Below are positions 49,448 through 57,222 of a DNA stretch of 63,763 nt, one piece after another. The DNA lies in contig UQIB01000012.1 in assembly GCA_900541015.1 (NCBI GenBank), forward strand, positions 1-63,763, given 5' to 3'. Source of the stretch: an uncultured Collinsella sp. (lineage in GTDB: Bacteria; Actinomycetota; Coriobacteriia; Coriobacteriales; Coriobacteriaceae). The notes under the pieces are model-generated. The model saw nothing but the letters and a program-made list of their open reading frames with translations, was not told the origin of the DNA and searched no databases. Numbering within the stretch: the first letter of the stretch is position 1; each line of letters begins with the position of its first letter. The position numbers and the translations under genes are program-made.

Positions 49448-50365
49448 ATGTCCAACCATCAGCACACGCTTATCATCGACGGCACCTCGGGCATCAGCGG
49501 CGACATGACCGTCGCGGCCCTGCTCGACCTGGGCGCCAGCGAGGAACATCTGCGTGAGCAGCTCGCCACGCTGCCGGTAGACGGCTTTACGATCGCCGTC
49601 ACGCGCGTAAACAAGCACGGCATCGACGCCTGCGATTTCGACGTCCAGCTTGCAGAGGGCCTCGAGAACCACGATCACGATATGGCCTGGCTCTACGGCA
49701 ACGAAGCAGCTGCCGAGCACACGCACGAGCATGAGCACCAGCATCATGATCATGGCGAGCACGAACACGAGCACTGCCACGAGCATGACCATGAGGGCCA
49801 CGGTCATGGCCACGAAGGTCACCATCACGCCCACCACCATCACCACCGTTCTTTGGCGGACGTCACCGCCATCATCGATGGCTCGCAGCTAAGCGATGGC
49901 GCCAAGCGTCGTGCGCTCGCCATCTTTACCGCGCTCGCCGCCGCCGAGGCCAAGGCCCACGGCAAAACGCCCGAGACCGTCATGTTCCACGAAGTGGGCG
50001 CCGTCGACTCCATCGTCGACGTCTGCTCTGCCGTCATCTGCCTCGATGACTTGGGTATTGAGGACATCGTGGTCGAGTCGCTCTCCGAGGGCCACGGCAC
50101 TATCCACTGTGCCCACGGCCTCATGCCCATTCCCGTCCCCGCTGTCGTCAACCTGTGTCAGGCGGGCAATATCGCCCTCACGCCCGCACCGGTCGCCGGC
50201 GAGCTCGTAACGCCCACGGGCGCCGCCATCGTCGCCGCGCTGCGCACGTCCGAGCACCTGCCGGCCCGCTACCGCATCGAGGCCGTCGGCTACGGCGCCG
50301 GCAAGCGTCCCTACGAGGGCAGCTCCGGCACGCTCCGCTGTCTGCTCGTTCACGCGGACGCATAG
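49448..50365 (+). CDS. larC1: LarC N-terminal half (LarC1), His-rich, without LarC2
   Basis: LarC inserts nickel into the pincer cofactor, using CTP. This 305-residue protein covers only the first half: it starts IIDGTSGISGDMTVAALLDLG, has the HEVGAVDSIVDV and ELVTPTGAAIVAAL segments, and stops after YGAGKRPYEGSSGTLRCLLV where full-length LarC continues into the CTP-binding half. A His-rich stretch (91-133; 24 His in 43 residues) probably binds nickel. In lactobacilli LarC1 and LarC2 are joined by a programmed frameshift; here the next frame is a tetR gene 3 bases on, so no LarC2 follows. Confidence 0.88.
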   Translation: MSNHQHTLIIDGTSGISGDMTVAALLDLGASEEHLREQLATLPVDGFTIAVTRVNKHGIDACDFDVQLAEGLENHDHDMAWLYGNEAAAEHTHEHEHQHHDHGEHEHEHCHEHDHEGHGHGHEGHHHAHHHHHRSLADVTAIIDGSQLSDGAKRRALAIFTALAAAEAKAHGKTPETVMFHEVGAVDSIVDVCSAVICLDDLGIEDIVVESLSEGHGTIHCAHGLMPIPVPAVVNLCQAGNIALTPAPVAGELVTPTGAAIVAALRTSEHLPARYRIEAVGYGAGKRPYEGSSGTLRCLLVHADA

Positions 50366-50367
50366 CC

Positions 50368-50907
50368 ATGGATGCCCGCAAGGAAAAAAGCCGCGCCGCC
50401 ATCGTTGCAGCATTCTCCAAGCTCCTGCGCGAGGAGGACTACAGCAAGATCACCGTCGGCGACATCATCGCGCGCGCCCACGTAGGCCGCGCGACATTCT
50501 ACGGCCTCTTTAAGAGCAAAGACGACCTACTGTCCGAGCTCGTGAGCGACATCTGCACCCACGCCCTCGACGACGATGGCACACCGCTCGACGACCCGTT
50601 CGTGCAGGTCGAGCATATTCTCAACAATCTATGGGAACGTCGCCAGGGCGTTCGAGCCCTCGTAGCCGGCGCCGGCTCCCGCGTCTTCGCCGACTGCTTA
50701 CGCAAGACCATCATGTCACGAGCAGCCGAAACCGTCCCTACCGACCCAAACGGCCCCGCCGCCACCATGGACCGAAGCTTCCTACTACACCACATAGCCT
50801 CAAGCTTCGTAGGAATGGTCCAATGGTGGGCCTGGCACAACTTCCAAGCAGATAAAGCCGAAGTAGCCAAAGACTACCTATCAGCCATAAAACCCCTCTT
50901 CAACTAA
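50368..50907 (+). CDS. TetR family regulator
   Basis: The 179-residue protein has the TetR helix-turn-helix at the N-terminus (AFSKLLREEDYSKITVGDII, then ARAHVGRATFYGLFKSKDDLL) and a short ligand domain resembling the TetR_C group with a final MVQWWAWHNF segment. The ATG lies 3 bases after the larC1 stop, so it is the last gene of larB-larC1-tetR and may control the lar genes on both sides. Its last third is noticeably less GC-rich than the neighbourhood. Confidence 0.88.
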   Translation: MDARKEKSRAAIVAAFSKLLREEDYSKITVGDIIARAHVGRATFYGLFKSKDDLLSELVSDICTHALDDDGTPLDDPFVQVEHILNNLWERRQGVRALVAGAGSRVFADCLRKTIMSRAAETVPTDPNGPAATMDRSFLLHHIASSFVGMVQWWAWHNFQADKAEVAKDYLSAIKPLFN

Positions 50908-51064
50908 GTAAGAGGCTCAACCTAAAGCATCGCCCCAACCCAGGCCGCCACGCATCCCAAAGTGCCACTCGCGCTTCAATGCCCCCCAACAGCAACAAGC
51001 CCCTCCCATCCAAATTCAGATATATATGTTGGGTTGCTTGTGCGAACGCAACAAAGACCCCGCA

Positions 51065-51189
51065 GCCGTCCGCATGGGGTAACTTCCCAGCGCACTCCGC
51101 AGGACGCAAAAAGGCTCGCCGCATAAAGTGCGCAGCGAGCCTTTTTGCATGTCCGAGGACGCGCTGGGAAGTTACCCCATGCGGACGGC
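51065..51189 (-). ncRNA. long junction hairpin after larD (copy 2)
   Basis: Outer arms 51065-51093 and 51161-51189 are a perfect 29-base match. Inner arms 51106-51119 and 51135-51148 are a perfect 14-base match and contain a TTTTT run usable as a terminator in both directions. Between them lie ACTCCGCA plus GGAC on one side and AT, GTCC, GAGGAC on the other: GGAC pairs with GTCC and TCC with GGA, leaving GCA opposite GA. It starts 22 bases after the larD stop. Confidence 0.75.
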
Positions 51190-51211
51190 GAACAACCTAT
51201 GTAGCCTTGGA

Positions 51212-51943
51212 CTAGAACATGCCCAAGAAACCATGCACAAACAGCGCGGCCAGAGCGGCACCGACAAACGGCGCGATGCCAGGAACGAGCAGGCCGTACT
51301 TCCAGTTGTTATCGGCCTTGTTCTTGATCGGCAGCACCTGATAGGCCATGCGAGGACCAAGGTCACGAGCCTGGTTCATGGCGAAGCCGGTGATGCCGCC
51401 CATGCCCATGCCAACGGCCCAAACGATCAGGCCGACGCAGACGGCGAGCATCAGAACGTTCTCGCCGGCGCGGTTAGCGGCAGCAAGGATGGCGCTGATG
51501 AACACAAAGGTGCAGATAGCCTCGCAGAAGAAGTTGCGAGCATAGTTCGTACCCTCGGTGGTGGGGTTGGTCGAGAAGATGTTGCGCTGGGCAACGGGGT
51601 CGACGACGCCCTCGGAAGCCTTGAACTCATCGGCATACATAAGCCAAGCGATTACGGCGCCCGCAAAGCCGCCGAGCATATCGGCAATCATGAAGGGGAT
51701 GCAGCTGCTCCACGGCACCAGGCCTACGATGCACTGGGCAAGCACCATTGCCGGGTTCATGCACACGGCGCCGCCAAAGACAAACAGGCAGACCGAGATG
51801 CCAAAAGACCAAGTGGTGATGGCAAACATATGGCCGGAGCCCTGATACTTGGTGCCCTTGAGCACGGTATCGCAGTGCACGCCCACGCCAAAGATGATCA
51901 TGAGGGCCGTCGCGCCGAATTCGCAGAGGAGTTTGGTAAGCAT
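51212..51943 (-). CDS. larD: aquaglyceroporin-type channel, probable lactic acid channel LarD
   Basis: A 243-residue six-helix MIP channel. The first pore motif is MNPA (63-65 NPA); the second, normally NPAR, is NQARDLGPR (190-192 NQA). In Lactobacillus plantarum an aquaglyceroporin encoded in the lar operon (LarD) carries lactic acid. Here the gene follows larA by 49 bases on the same strand, which argues for the same role. No glycerol kinase gene is near. The pore may have altered selectivity because of the NQA change and a Cys in place of the His-like residue before the first NPA. Confidence 0.88.
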   Translation of the reverse strand: MLTKLLCEFGATALMIIFGVGVHCDTVLKGTKYQGSGHMFAITTWSFGISVCLFVFGGAVCMNPAMVLAQCIVGLVPWSSCIPFMIADMLGGFAGAVIAWLMYADEFKASEGVVDPVAQRNIFSTNPTTEGTNYARNFFCEAICTFVFISAILAAANRAGENVLMLAVCVGLIVWAVGMGMGGITGFAMNQARDLGPRMAYQVLPIKNKADNNWKYGLLVPGIAPFVGAALAALFVHGFLGMF

Positions 51944-51992
51944 AAAACCTTATCTTTCTTGTCGGTTATAAACGATTCGTTTAGGCCGCACA

Positions 51993-53270
51993 CTAGTGTT
52001 GCGCGACAACAACGCCCAGGCCATCGGGAATGACGGCCACCTTAGCATCGGCACCCTTCATCTCAAAGGCGAGCTTGAGCGCCTCCTCGATAGTGTTGAC
52101 CGGCGTCATGTGCATATCCTTGAGCATCTGGTGATCGCACAGGTCGGTGACCATGATCACAGGGTGATGCGCCAGGATGCGGGCAAAGATCTGGCTCGTC
52201 CACTGGTCGGGCAGGGTCTCGTCCTTAGGACGGTCGATGCAGGCGCGCTCAAACTCCGCCGGATCGTTGTCGGCGATGTTGTGATAGAAGCCCTCGCCAC
52301 CGTGACCGTCGGCGCAACCGGCGACGTCGATGATCACGCCGCCCTCGGGAAGCGTGGCCTCGGCAGAGCACATGCCCTTCACGGCCTGGTAGATGTTCTG
52401 GTCGAGCGGGTAGCCGCCATTGGTGGTGATGGCGATCTCGCATTCGACGGGCTCAACGCCGGCAAGGCTCTTCACGAACTCGCAGCCAGCCTCGTGCGCC
52501 TTGTGGATGTCGCCGGCAAAGGAGCCAATGACCTCGTGCTTGCCGTTGAGCACCACGTTGAGCACGAAGGCAAGGTGAGCCATCTCGGCGGCGGCGAACA
52601 TGTCCTCGCTCACGTGGTTGTGGCACAGGTTGCCGGCACGCGAGTGGGAATCGTTCACAAACTGACCGTTGTGGTTGTACATGATGGTCTTGTAGCTGGC
52701 GATGCCAGGCAGGACGGACTTGCGGCTACCAGAGAAACCGGCAAAGAAGTGCGGCTCAATGAAGCCCTCAGCAAGCAGCAGATCGCAATCGGCAGCAATC
52801 TTGTTGATGATGCACTCGCCACCAGAAGGCAGGGTGCCGATCTTTTTCATCATGCTGTCGTCAGTCGCGACGTGCATAACGATTTCCTCGTTGGCAACGA
52901 TCTCCTCGCCATACTTGTTGACGAGTTCCTCGTGCGTCGACGGACGGTGCATGCCCGTAGCAACCAGAATGCGAACGCGAGCCTCGGGCGCAGCGGAATG
53001 GATGTGATGCAGCAGAATAGGCATCGTCACACGCGAGGGAACGGGGCGCGTATGATCGGAGCTAATAATGACGATATCTCTCTTGCCAGCACAAAGCTCC
53101 TCGAGCGAAGGCGAGCCATAAGGGTTGGCAAGTGACTCCTCTACCAGCTCTTCCTGCGATTTCGTGGTCTTAAACTCGTTTTGATGACCTTCCATCACAC
53201 CCGCGAAGTTCTTATCCTCGAGCTCCAGATGCAACGTCTTGTGGTCAAACGGCAGTTCACATTCAAACAA
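51993..53270 (-). CDS. larA: nickel-dependent lactate racemase LarA
   Basis: Interconverts D- and L-lactate using the nickel-pincer nucleotide bound to a lysine. The 425-residue chain has SSDHTRP (71-77) and GMHRP, with H108, H174 (IEPHFFAG), K184 (GSRK) and H200 at exactly the positions described for the L. plantarum enzyme; K184 carries the cofactor, H200 binds nickel and H108/H174 act in catalysis. The start is a TTG at 53270 with GAGGG 9 bases upstream; the matching residue numbers support it. First gene of larA-larD. Some homologues use other 2-hydroxyacids, so lactate is likely but not certain. Confidence 0.93.
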   Translation of the reverse strand: MFECELPFDHKTLHLELEDKNFAGVMEGHQNEFKTTKSQEELVEESLANPYGSPSLEELCAGKRDIVIISSDHTRPVPSRVTMPILLHHIHSAAPEARVRILVATGMHRPSTHEELVNKYGEEIVANEEIVMHVATDDSMMKKIGTLPSGGECIINKIAADCDLLLAEGFIEPHFFAGFSGSRKSVLPGIASYKTIMYNHNGQFVNDSHSRAGNLCHNHVSEDMFAAAEMAHLAFVLNVVLNGKHEVIGSFAGDIHKAHEAGCEFVKSLAGVEPVECEIAITTNGGYPLDQNIYQAVKGMCSAEATLPEGGVIIDVAGCADGHGGEGFYHNIADNDPAEFERACIDRPKDETLPDQWTSQIFARILAHHPVIMVTDLCDHQMLKDMHMTPVNTIEEALKLAFEMKGADAKVAVIPDGLGVVVAQH

Positions 53271-53397
53271 TGACGAGCGCCCTCTTCCTTTTCAACTGAC
53301 ACACTAGATAAACCGTTGGAAGGATACGCCGCTCACCGAAAAACACCACCGTCCACCGACTCATTAACACAACGTTCATATTTGACCCACAACAAAA

Positions 53398-53427
53398 CGG
53401 CCGCGACCCCAAACGGGACCGCGGCCG
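53398..53427. repeat. GC-rich hairpin upstream of larA
   Basis: CGGCCGCGACCC and GGGACCGCGGCCG pair with one bulge around CAAAC. No T-run. It may be in the larA leader. Confidence 0.55.
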
Positions 53428-53503
53428 CCTGTCAAAGACACTATAGACAGGATGATTTACGCAGCGCCGAGGCAAACATCTAGCCCGAGACGTACGCACG
53501 TAA

Positions 53504-53544
53504 GCCATTTTGCATAAATGCGTTAATTAATTGCATAAAATGGC
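53504..53544. promoter_or_regulatory. AT-rich dyad upstream of larA
   Basis: GCCATTTT (53504-53511) and AAAATGGC (53537-53544) flank TTAATTAA-containing sequence. Placement 230-270 bases ahead of larA and symmetry suggest a regulator site. Confidence 0.4.
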
Positions 53545-53549
53545 GCATG

Positions 53550-54001
53550 GATTTCTAGCCGTAACAGGGTAGTGCCCTCCGGAGCGTGCATTTTTGCGAG
53601 TATTCAGCATCGCGGGATAAGATTTTGGTGCCAAAAGTCTTTCAAAAGGTAGATAGTCCTCATGGCTCGTCCCATCTGGATGGCATGCGGCGAGAAACCA
53701 GCCATATATGAACATCGACAAAGCCCAATCGTCATGCAAAAGCATCAACAGGAGCCGCGAACGTCACCCATAGCCTTATGCACCAATCTTTGGCTGCTGA
53801 AAACTCCGTTTTTTGCACGTCGCCCCAAGCACCACCCTCACCCAGCGGCTGATCCGCCGAAGACCGGACATCGCAGGGCCCGCCATTAGTTTACTTTTAG
53901 GCACACTCCGCAGGACGCAAGAAGCCCTCGCCGCACTCCACGCTATGCGCGAAGCGCGCCTTATTCCCTTCAGCTTTAATCCCAGAAGACCGAGGACGAA
54001 G
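53550..54001. other. gene-free stretch with a partial junction-element copy
   Basis: I see no credible gene; short open frames on both strands lack ribosome sites. ACTCCGCAGGACGCAA at 53904-53919 repeats the left junction strand of the element at 51065 almost exactly, and GAGGAC occurs near 53991, but the stems do not pair. It looks like a decayed or rearranged copy. Confidence 0.4.
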
Positions 54002-54127
54002 GGGCCCGATGGGTTTCCCTCTGAATGCATTCCGCAGCACGAAGCCCCCCTATCCACAGCTCCGAAGGAGCAGGATAAGGGGGCTTCAAGTGCGAGGACG
54101 CATTCAGAGGGAAACCCATCGGGTCCC
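54002..54127 (-). ncRNA. long junction hairpin after ppc (copy 3)
   Basis: Outer arms 54005-54028 and 54100-54123 are a perfect 24-base match with further pairs outside. Inner arms 54041-54055 and 54073-54087 match at 14 of 15. Between them ATTCCGCA plus GCAC faces AA, GTGC, GAGGAC. The junction-side helix is GCAC/GTGC where the larD copy has GGAC/GTCC, a compensatory change. It ends 24 bases after the ppc stop. Confidence 0.75.
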
Positions 54128-54150
54128 GGTGAGAGCCACAGGGCTATCGA

Positions 54151-56964
54151 TTACCCCGTGTTCTGCAATCCTGCCGAGACGCCGGTCACAGTCGAAAGAA
54201 TCAGGCTCATGTACTCGGCCTTCTTCTCCTCGGTCATCTCGTCCTGGTTCATACGCACCTCGCGAAGGGCGCGGACCTGGGCGATGGACAGGGCGTCGAC
54301 GTAGGGGTTGCGCACGCGAACGGCACAGCCAAGCACACGGCGGCGCTGCAGCGGCCACTCGTCACCGACGATGGCAAGGACCCACTTACGAGTGAGCTGC
54401 ATCTCGGTGAAGACCTTCTCGGATAGATCCTGGCGATCGCCCAGGTGCAGATACATCTTGGCGATGCGCTGGTCAGTCTTGGCGATCGACATCTCGATGT
54501 TGTCGATAAAGGTGCGGAAGAACGGCCACTCCTGGTAGGCAGCCTTAAGCTGGTCCAGATCGCCAAACTGCTCGCAGGCGGTGCCCAGGCCGTACCAAGC
54601 GGCCAGGTTAATGCGTGCCTGGCTCCAGCTGAAGATCCACGGAATGGTACGCAGGTCGTCGAGCGACTTGGCACCCAGGCCGCGCTTGGCGGGACGCGAG
54701 CCGATCGGCAGCAGACCGACCTCGGTCAGCGGCGTCACGGTCGAGAACCACGGTGTAAAGTCCTCGGTGTTCAGCAGGTCCAGATAACGCTCGTGGCTTG
54801 CGGTGTTGAGCTTCTCGGCCATATCCCAGAACTTCTGCGTGGTCTCGGTGTTGGTCTTCTCGACACTCGGGGCCGACTGCAAAAGCGTTGCGGCAGCAAC
54901 GGACTCAACATGGCGCTGAGCCAGCGTGCGGTTGCCGTAACGGGCAAAGATGACCTCGCCCTGCTCGGTGAGCTTAAAGAAGCAGTTGACCGAACCCTTG
55001 GGCTGCGCCAGCACGGCCTTATTGGCCGGGCCGCCACCACGGCCCACGGCACCGCCGCGACCGTGCATGAGCACCAGGTCGATATCGTTCTTCTCGGCCC
55101 ACTTGGCGATGCGCTCCTGCGCGGAGTGCAGCGCGAGCATGGCCGTGGTAGGACCGGCGTCCTTGGAGGAGTCGGAATAGCCCAGCATGACCTCCATGCG
55201 GCGGTTGGTCTGGGCAAGGCGCTTTTGCACCACGGGCAGCGTAAGCATCTGGTCGAGCACGTCGACGCAGCCCTCGAGGTCCTCGAGCTGCTCGAACAGC
55301 GGGATCACGTCGAGCTCGGGGACATCCTCCTCGTGTGCAAAGGACAGGTGGGCAAGCTCAAAGACGTCGGCCACATGCTGGGCGCTCTTGGTGAACGAGA
55401 TGATGTAGCGGTGCGCCATCTTCTTGCCGTAGCGCTTTTGGATGGAGCCGATAGCGCGGAAGGTATCGATGACCTCGCGCGTCATGGGCTGCAGGTCGCC
55501 ATGGATACCGTTCTCGTGGATATCCTTAAGGGCGCGGGCATGCACCACGGAGTGCTGACGGAACTCCATCTCGACCATATGGAAGCCGAAGGACTCGACC
55601 TGCCAGATGATGGTTTGGACCGGGCCGTAGGCAGCACGGACGGCACCGCAGGCGGCCAGCGAACGCTGGACGACGCGCAGGTCATCCAGGAACTCGTCGG
55701 CGCTGTGGTACATGGTGTCGGTGATACGACGGACGGTGGCGTTCAGGCGGTCGGCCATGACGAGCATGACGGCGCGATGCGGCTCGTGCTCGGAGATCAG
55801 CTCGGCGCGGGCCGTGTAACGAGGGCTCATCTCGACCTGATGGTTCCACAGGTTAATGAGCTCGGCCGACGGCTTGCTGTAGGTAGCCTCGAGCGTGAGG
55901 TTGCGGCCGATGTGGCGGCACTTGTCCTCGAGCTTGAGCACCATGTGCGTAAAGTACTTGGCGGCGACCTCACGGCTCACCTTGGCGGTGACGTTGGGGT
56001 TACCGTCGCGGTCGGAACCGATCCAGCTGCCGGGATGGAAGAACGCCGGGCACAGCGGCGGCACAGTACCGGCCTTGTCGCCCAGCACCCAATCGTCAAA
56101 ACGACGATAGATAACGGGGATAACGTCGAACAGCGTGTTATCGAAGATGTCGATGATGGTATCGGCTTCCTCGACCGGCGTGGGCTTCTTGAGCGCGATG
56201 GGACTCGTACGCACCAGGGCGTCGATCTCCTGCAGCATATGGCGCTCGTTCTCCACCAGGTCGGAGCCGCCCAGACGCGGACGCTCCTCCAGCAGGTTGG
56301 AGATACGGCGGATCTTGCCCTCGACGGCCTTACGACGGGCCTCGGTGGGATGTGCGGTAAAGACAGGGTGGAACTCGAGCTTGTCGAGCAGCTCGTTGGC
56401 ACCCTCGACACCCAGCTCATTCACCAGCTGGTGATAGGCAACGGTAAGCTCGTTGGCAGGATCGACCTCGGTATCGGTCGACGCACCGGCCTCGCGCTCG
56501 CGCAGCTGCGCCACACGGTAGTTCTCCTCCGACAGGTTTGCCAGATGGAAAAAGCTCGTAAAGGCGCGAACGATGACCTGCTGCTTATCGAGCGGCAGGC
56601 TGTCGATCAAATCGACGACCTCACGAAATGCCACGGCAGTGGGCTCGTCGGCGGTGGGCACGCCCTGCTCGTCGACGGCTTCGTCGGCAGCGCAGGTACC
56701 GGGGTTGCCGGCATTGACCACAATCTCGGCTGTCAAAATCTTGTCGAACAGGTCCGCGATCTCGGGATCATACTCGCTAAGCACACGGCGCTCCAGGCGC
56801 AAGAACAGCGCCAGATTGTCGCGCAGCTCCTCGGGGATCTCGATCTCGGCGAGACGCTCCCTGGACTCGGCATTCGAGCCGATTCGGTTAACGAGGCGGT
56901 TGACCACGGCAGCGACGCGCGCCGCGGCTTCGGGTACAGACTGGTTGCTTAGGTTCTCAGCCAC
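54151..56964 (-). CDS. ppc: phosphoenolpyruvate carboxylase
   Basis: Makes oxaloacetate from phosphoenolpyruvate and bicarbonate. About 937 residues with FHPVFTAHPTEARRK (catalytic His), GSDRDGNPNVT, MLGYSDSSKDAGP, LMHGRGGAVGRGGGP and the invariant C-terminal QNTG. Full length and intact. I prefer the GTG at 56964, with GGAGG 4 bases upstream; an ATG 12 bases earlier has its Shine-Dalgarno sequence almost touching it. Monocistronic, with a TATAAT box upstream and a long junction hairpin downstream. It probably feeds C4-acid fermentation. Confidence 0.96.
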   Translation of the reverse strand: MAENLSNQSVPEAAARVAAVVNRLVNRIGSNAESRERLAEIEIPEELRDNLALFLRLERRVLSEYDPEIADLFDKILTAEIVVNAGNPGTCAADEAVDEQGVPTADEPTAVAFREVVDLIDSLPLDKQQVIVRAFTSFFHLANLSEENYRVAQLREREAGASTDTEVDPANELTVAYHQLVNELGVEGANELLDKLEFHPVFTAHPTEARRKAVEGKIRRISNLLEERPRLGGSDLVENERHMLQEIDALVRTSPIALKKPTPVEEADTIIDIFDNTLFDVIPVIYRRFDDWVLGDKAGTVPPLCPAFFHPGSWIGSDRDGNPNVTAKVSREVAAKYFTHMVLKLEDKCRHIGRNLTLEATYSKPSAELINLWNHQVEMSPRYTARAELISEHEPHRAVMLVMADRLNATVRRITDTMYHSADEFLDDLRVVQRSLAACGAVRAAYGPVQTIIWQVESFGFHMVEMEFRQHSVVHARALKDIHENGIHGDLQPMTREVIDTFRAIGSIQKRYGKKMAHRYIISFTKSAQHVADVFELAHLSFAHEEDVPELDVIPLFEQLEDLEGCVDVLDQMLTLPVVQKRLAQTNRRMEVMLGYSDSSKDAGPTTAMLALHSAQERIAKWAEKNDIDLVLMHGRGGAVGRGGGPANKAVLAQPKGSVNCFFKLTEQGEVIFARYGNRTLAQRHVESVAAATLLQSAPSVEKTNTETTQKFWDMAEKLNTASHERYLDLLNTEDFTPWFSTVTPLTEVGLLPIGSRPAKRGLGAKSLDDLRTIPWIFSWSQARINLAAWYGLGTACEQFGDLDQLKAAYQEWPFFRTFIDNIEMSIAKTDQRIAKMYLHLGDRQDLSEKVFTEMQLTRKWVLAIVGDEWPLQRRRVLGCAVRVRNPYVDALSIAQVRALREVRMNQDEMTEEKKAEYMSLILSTVTGVSAGLQNTG

Positions 56965-57008
56965 GTTTCCTCCCATTCCTCCTTCTATGCACGTAACATG
57001 CGGTATTC

Positions 57009-57014
57009 ATTATA
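57009..57014 (-). promoter_or_regulatory. ppc promoter -10 box
   Basis: TATAAT on the minus strand about 45 bases upstream of ppc, with GTCGAA at -35 distance. An AGAAATACTTT/AAAGTATTTT inverted repeat overlaps the -35 region, possibly an operator. The rest of 57015-57222 shows no gene. Confidence 0.55.
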
Positions 57015-57222
57015 GGCGTTTGAGAAATACTTTCGACACTGATTGCGCTTTACCACACAAAAGTATTTTCTGCATTGCAAGGGTTTTTGCCCCAAATGGT
57101 CGTATTTCTCGGTGGGCGGCATATGCAAGCGAGGGCATTCCGCATAAATGCGAAACACCCCCGTAACAATAGCTCGTCGCGAGCGGGACATGTTAGCGGG
57201 TCCGCAGCTCAAAAATCATACG

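Noticed and set aside
50365..50907. LarC2 reached by frameshift after larC1
   Set aside because: The shifted frames after the stop are either closed or encode the TetR protein, with no LarC2-like sequence.
53662..53889. 75-codon plus-strand frame upstream of ppc's 3' region
   Set aside because: No ribosome site at a proper distance, odd composition and no family; treated as non-coding.
53776..54057. 93-codon minus-strand frame in the larA-ppc gap
   Set aside because: It runs through the arms of the long hairpin and the orphan junction motif; no start signal, so not a gene.
54445..56952. Long plus-strand open frame opposite ppc
   Set aside because: The minus strand encodes an intact phosphoenolpyruvate carboxylase with all motifs; the opposite frame has no recognisable domain.
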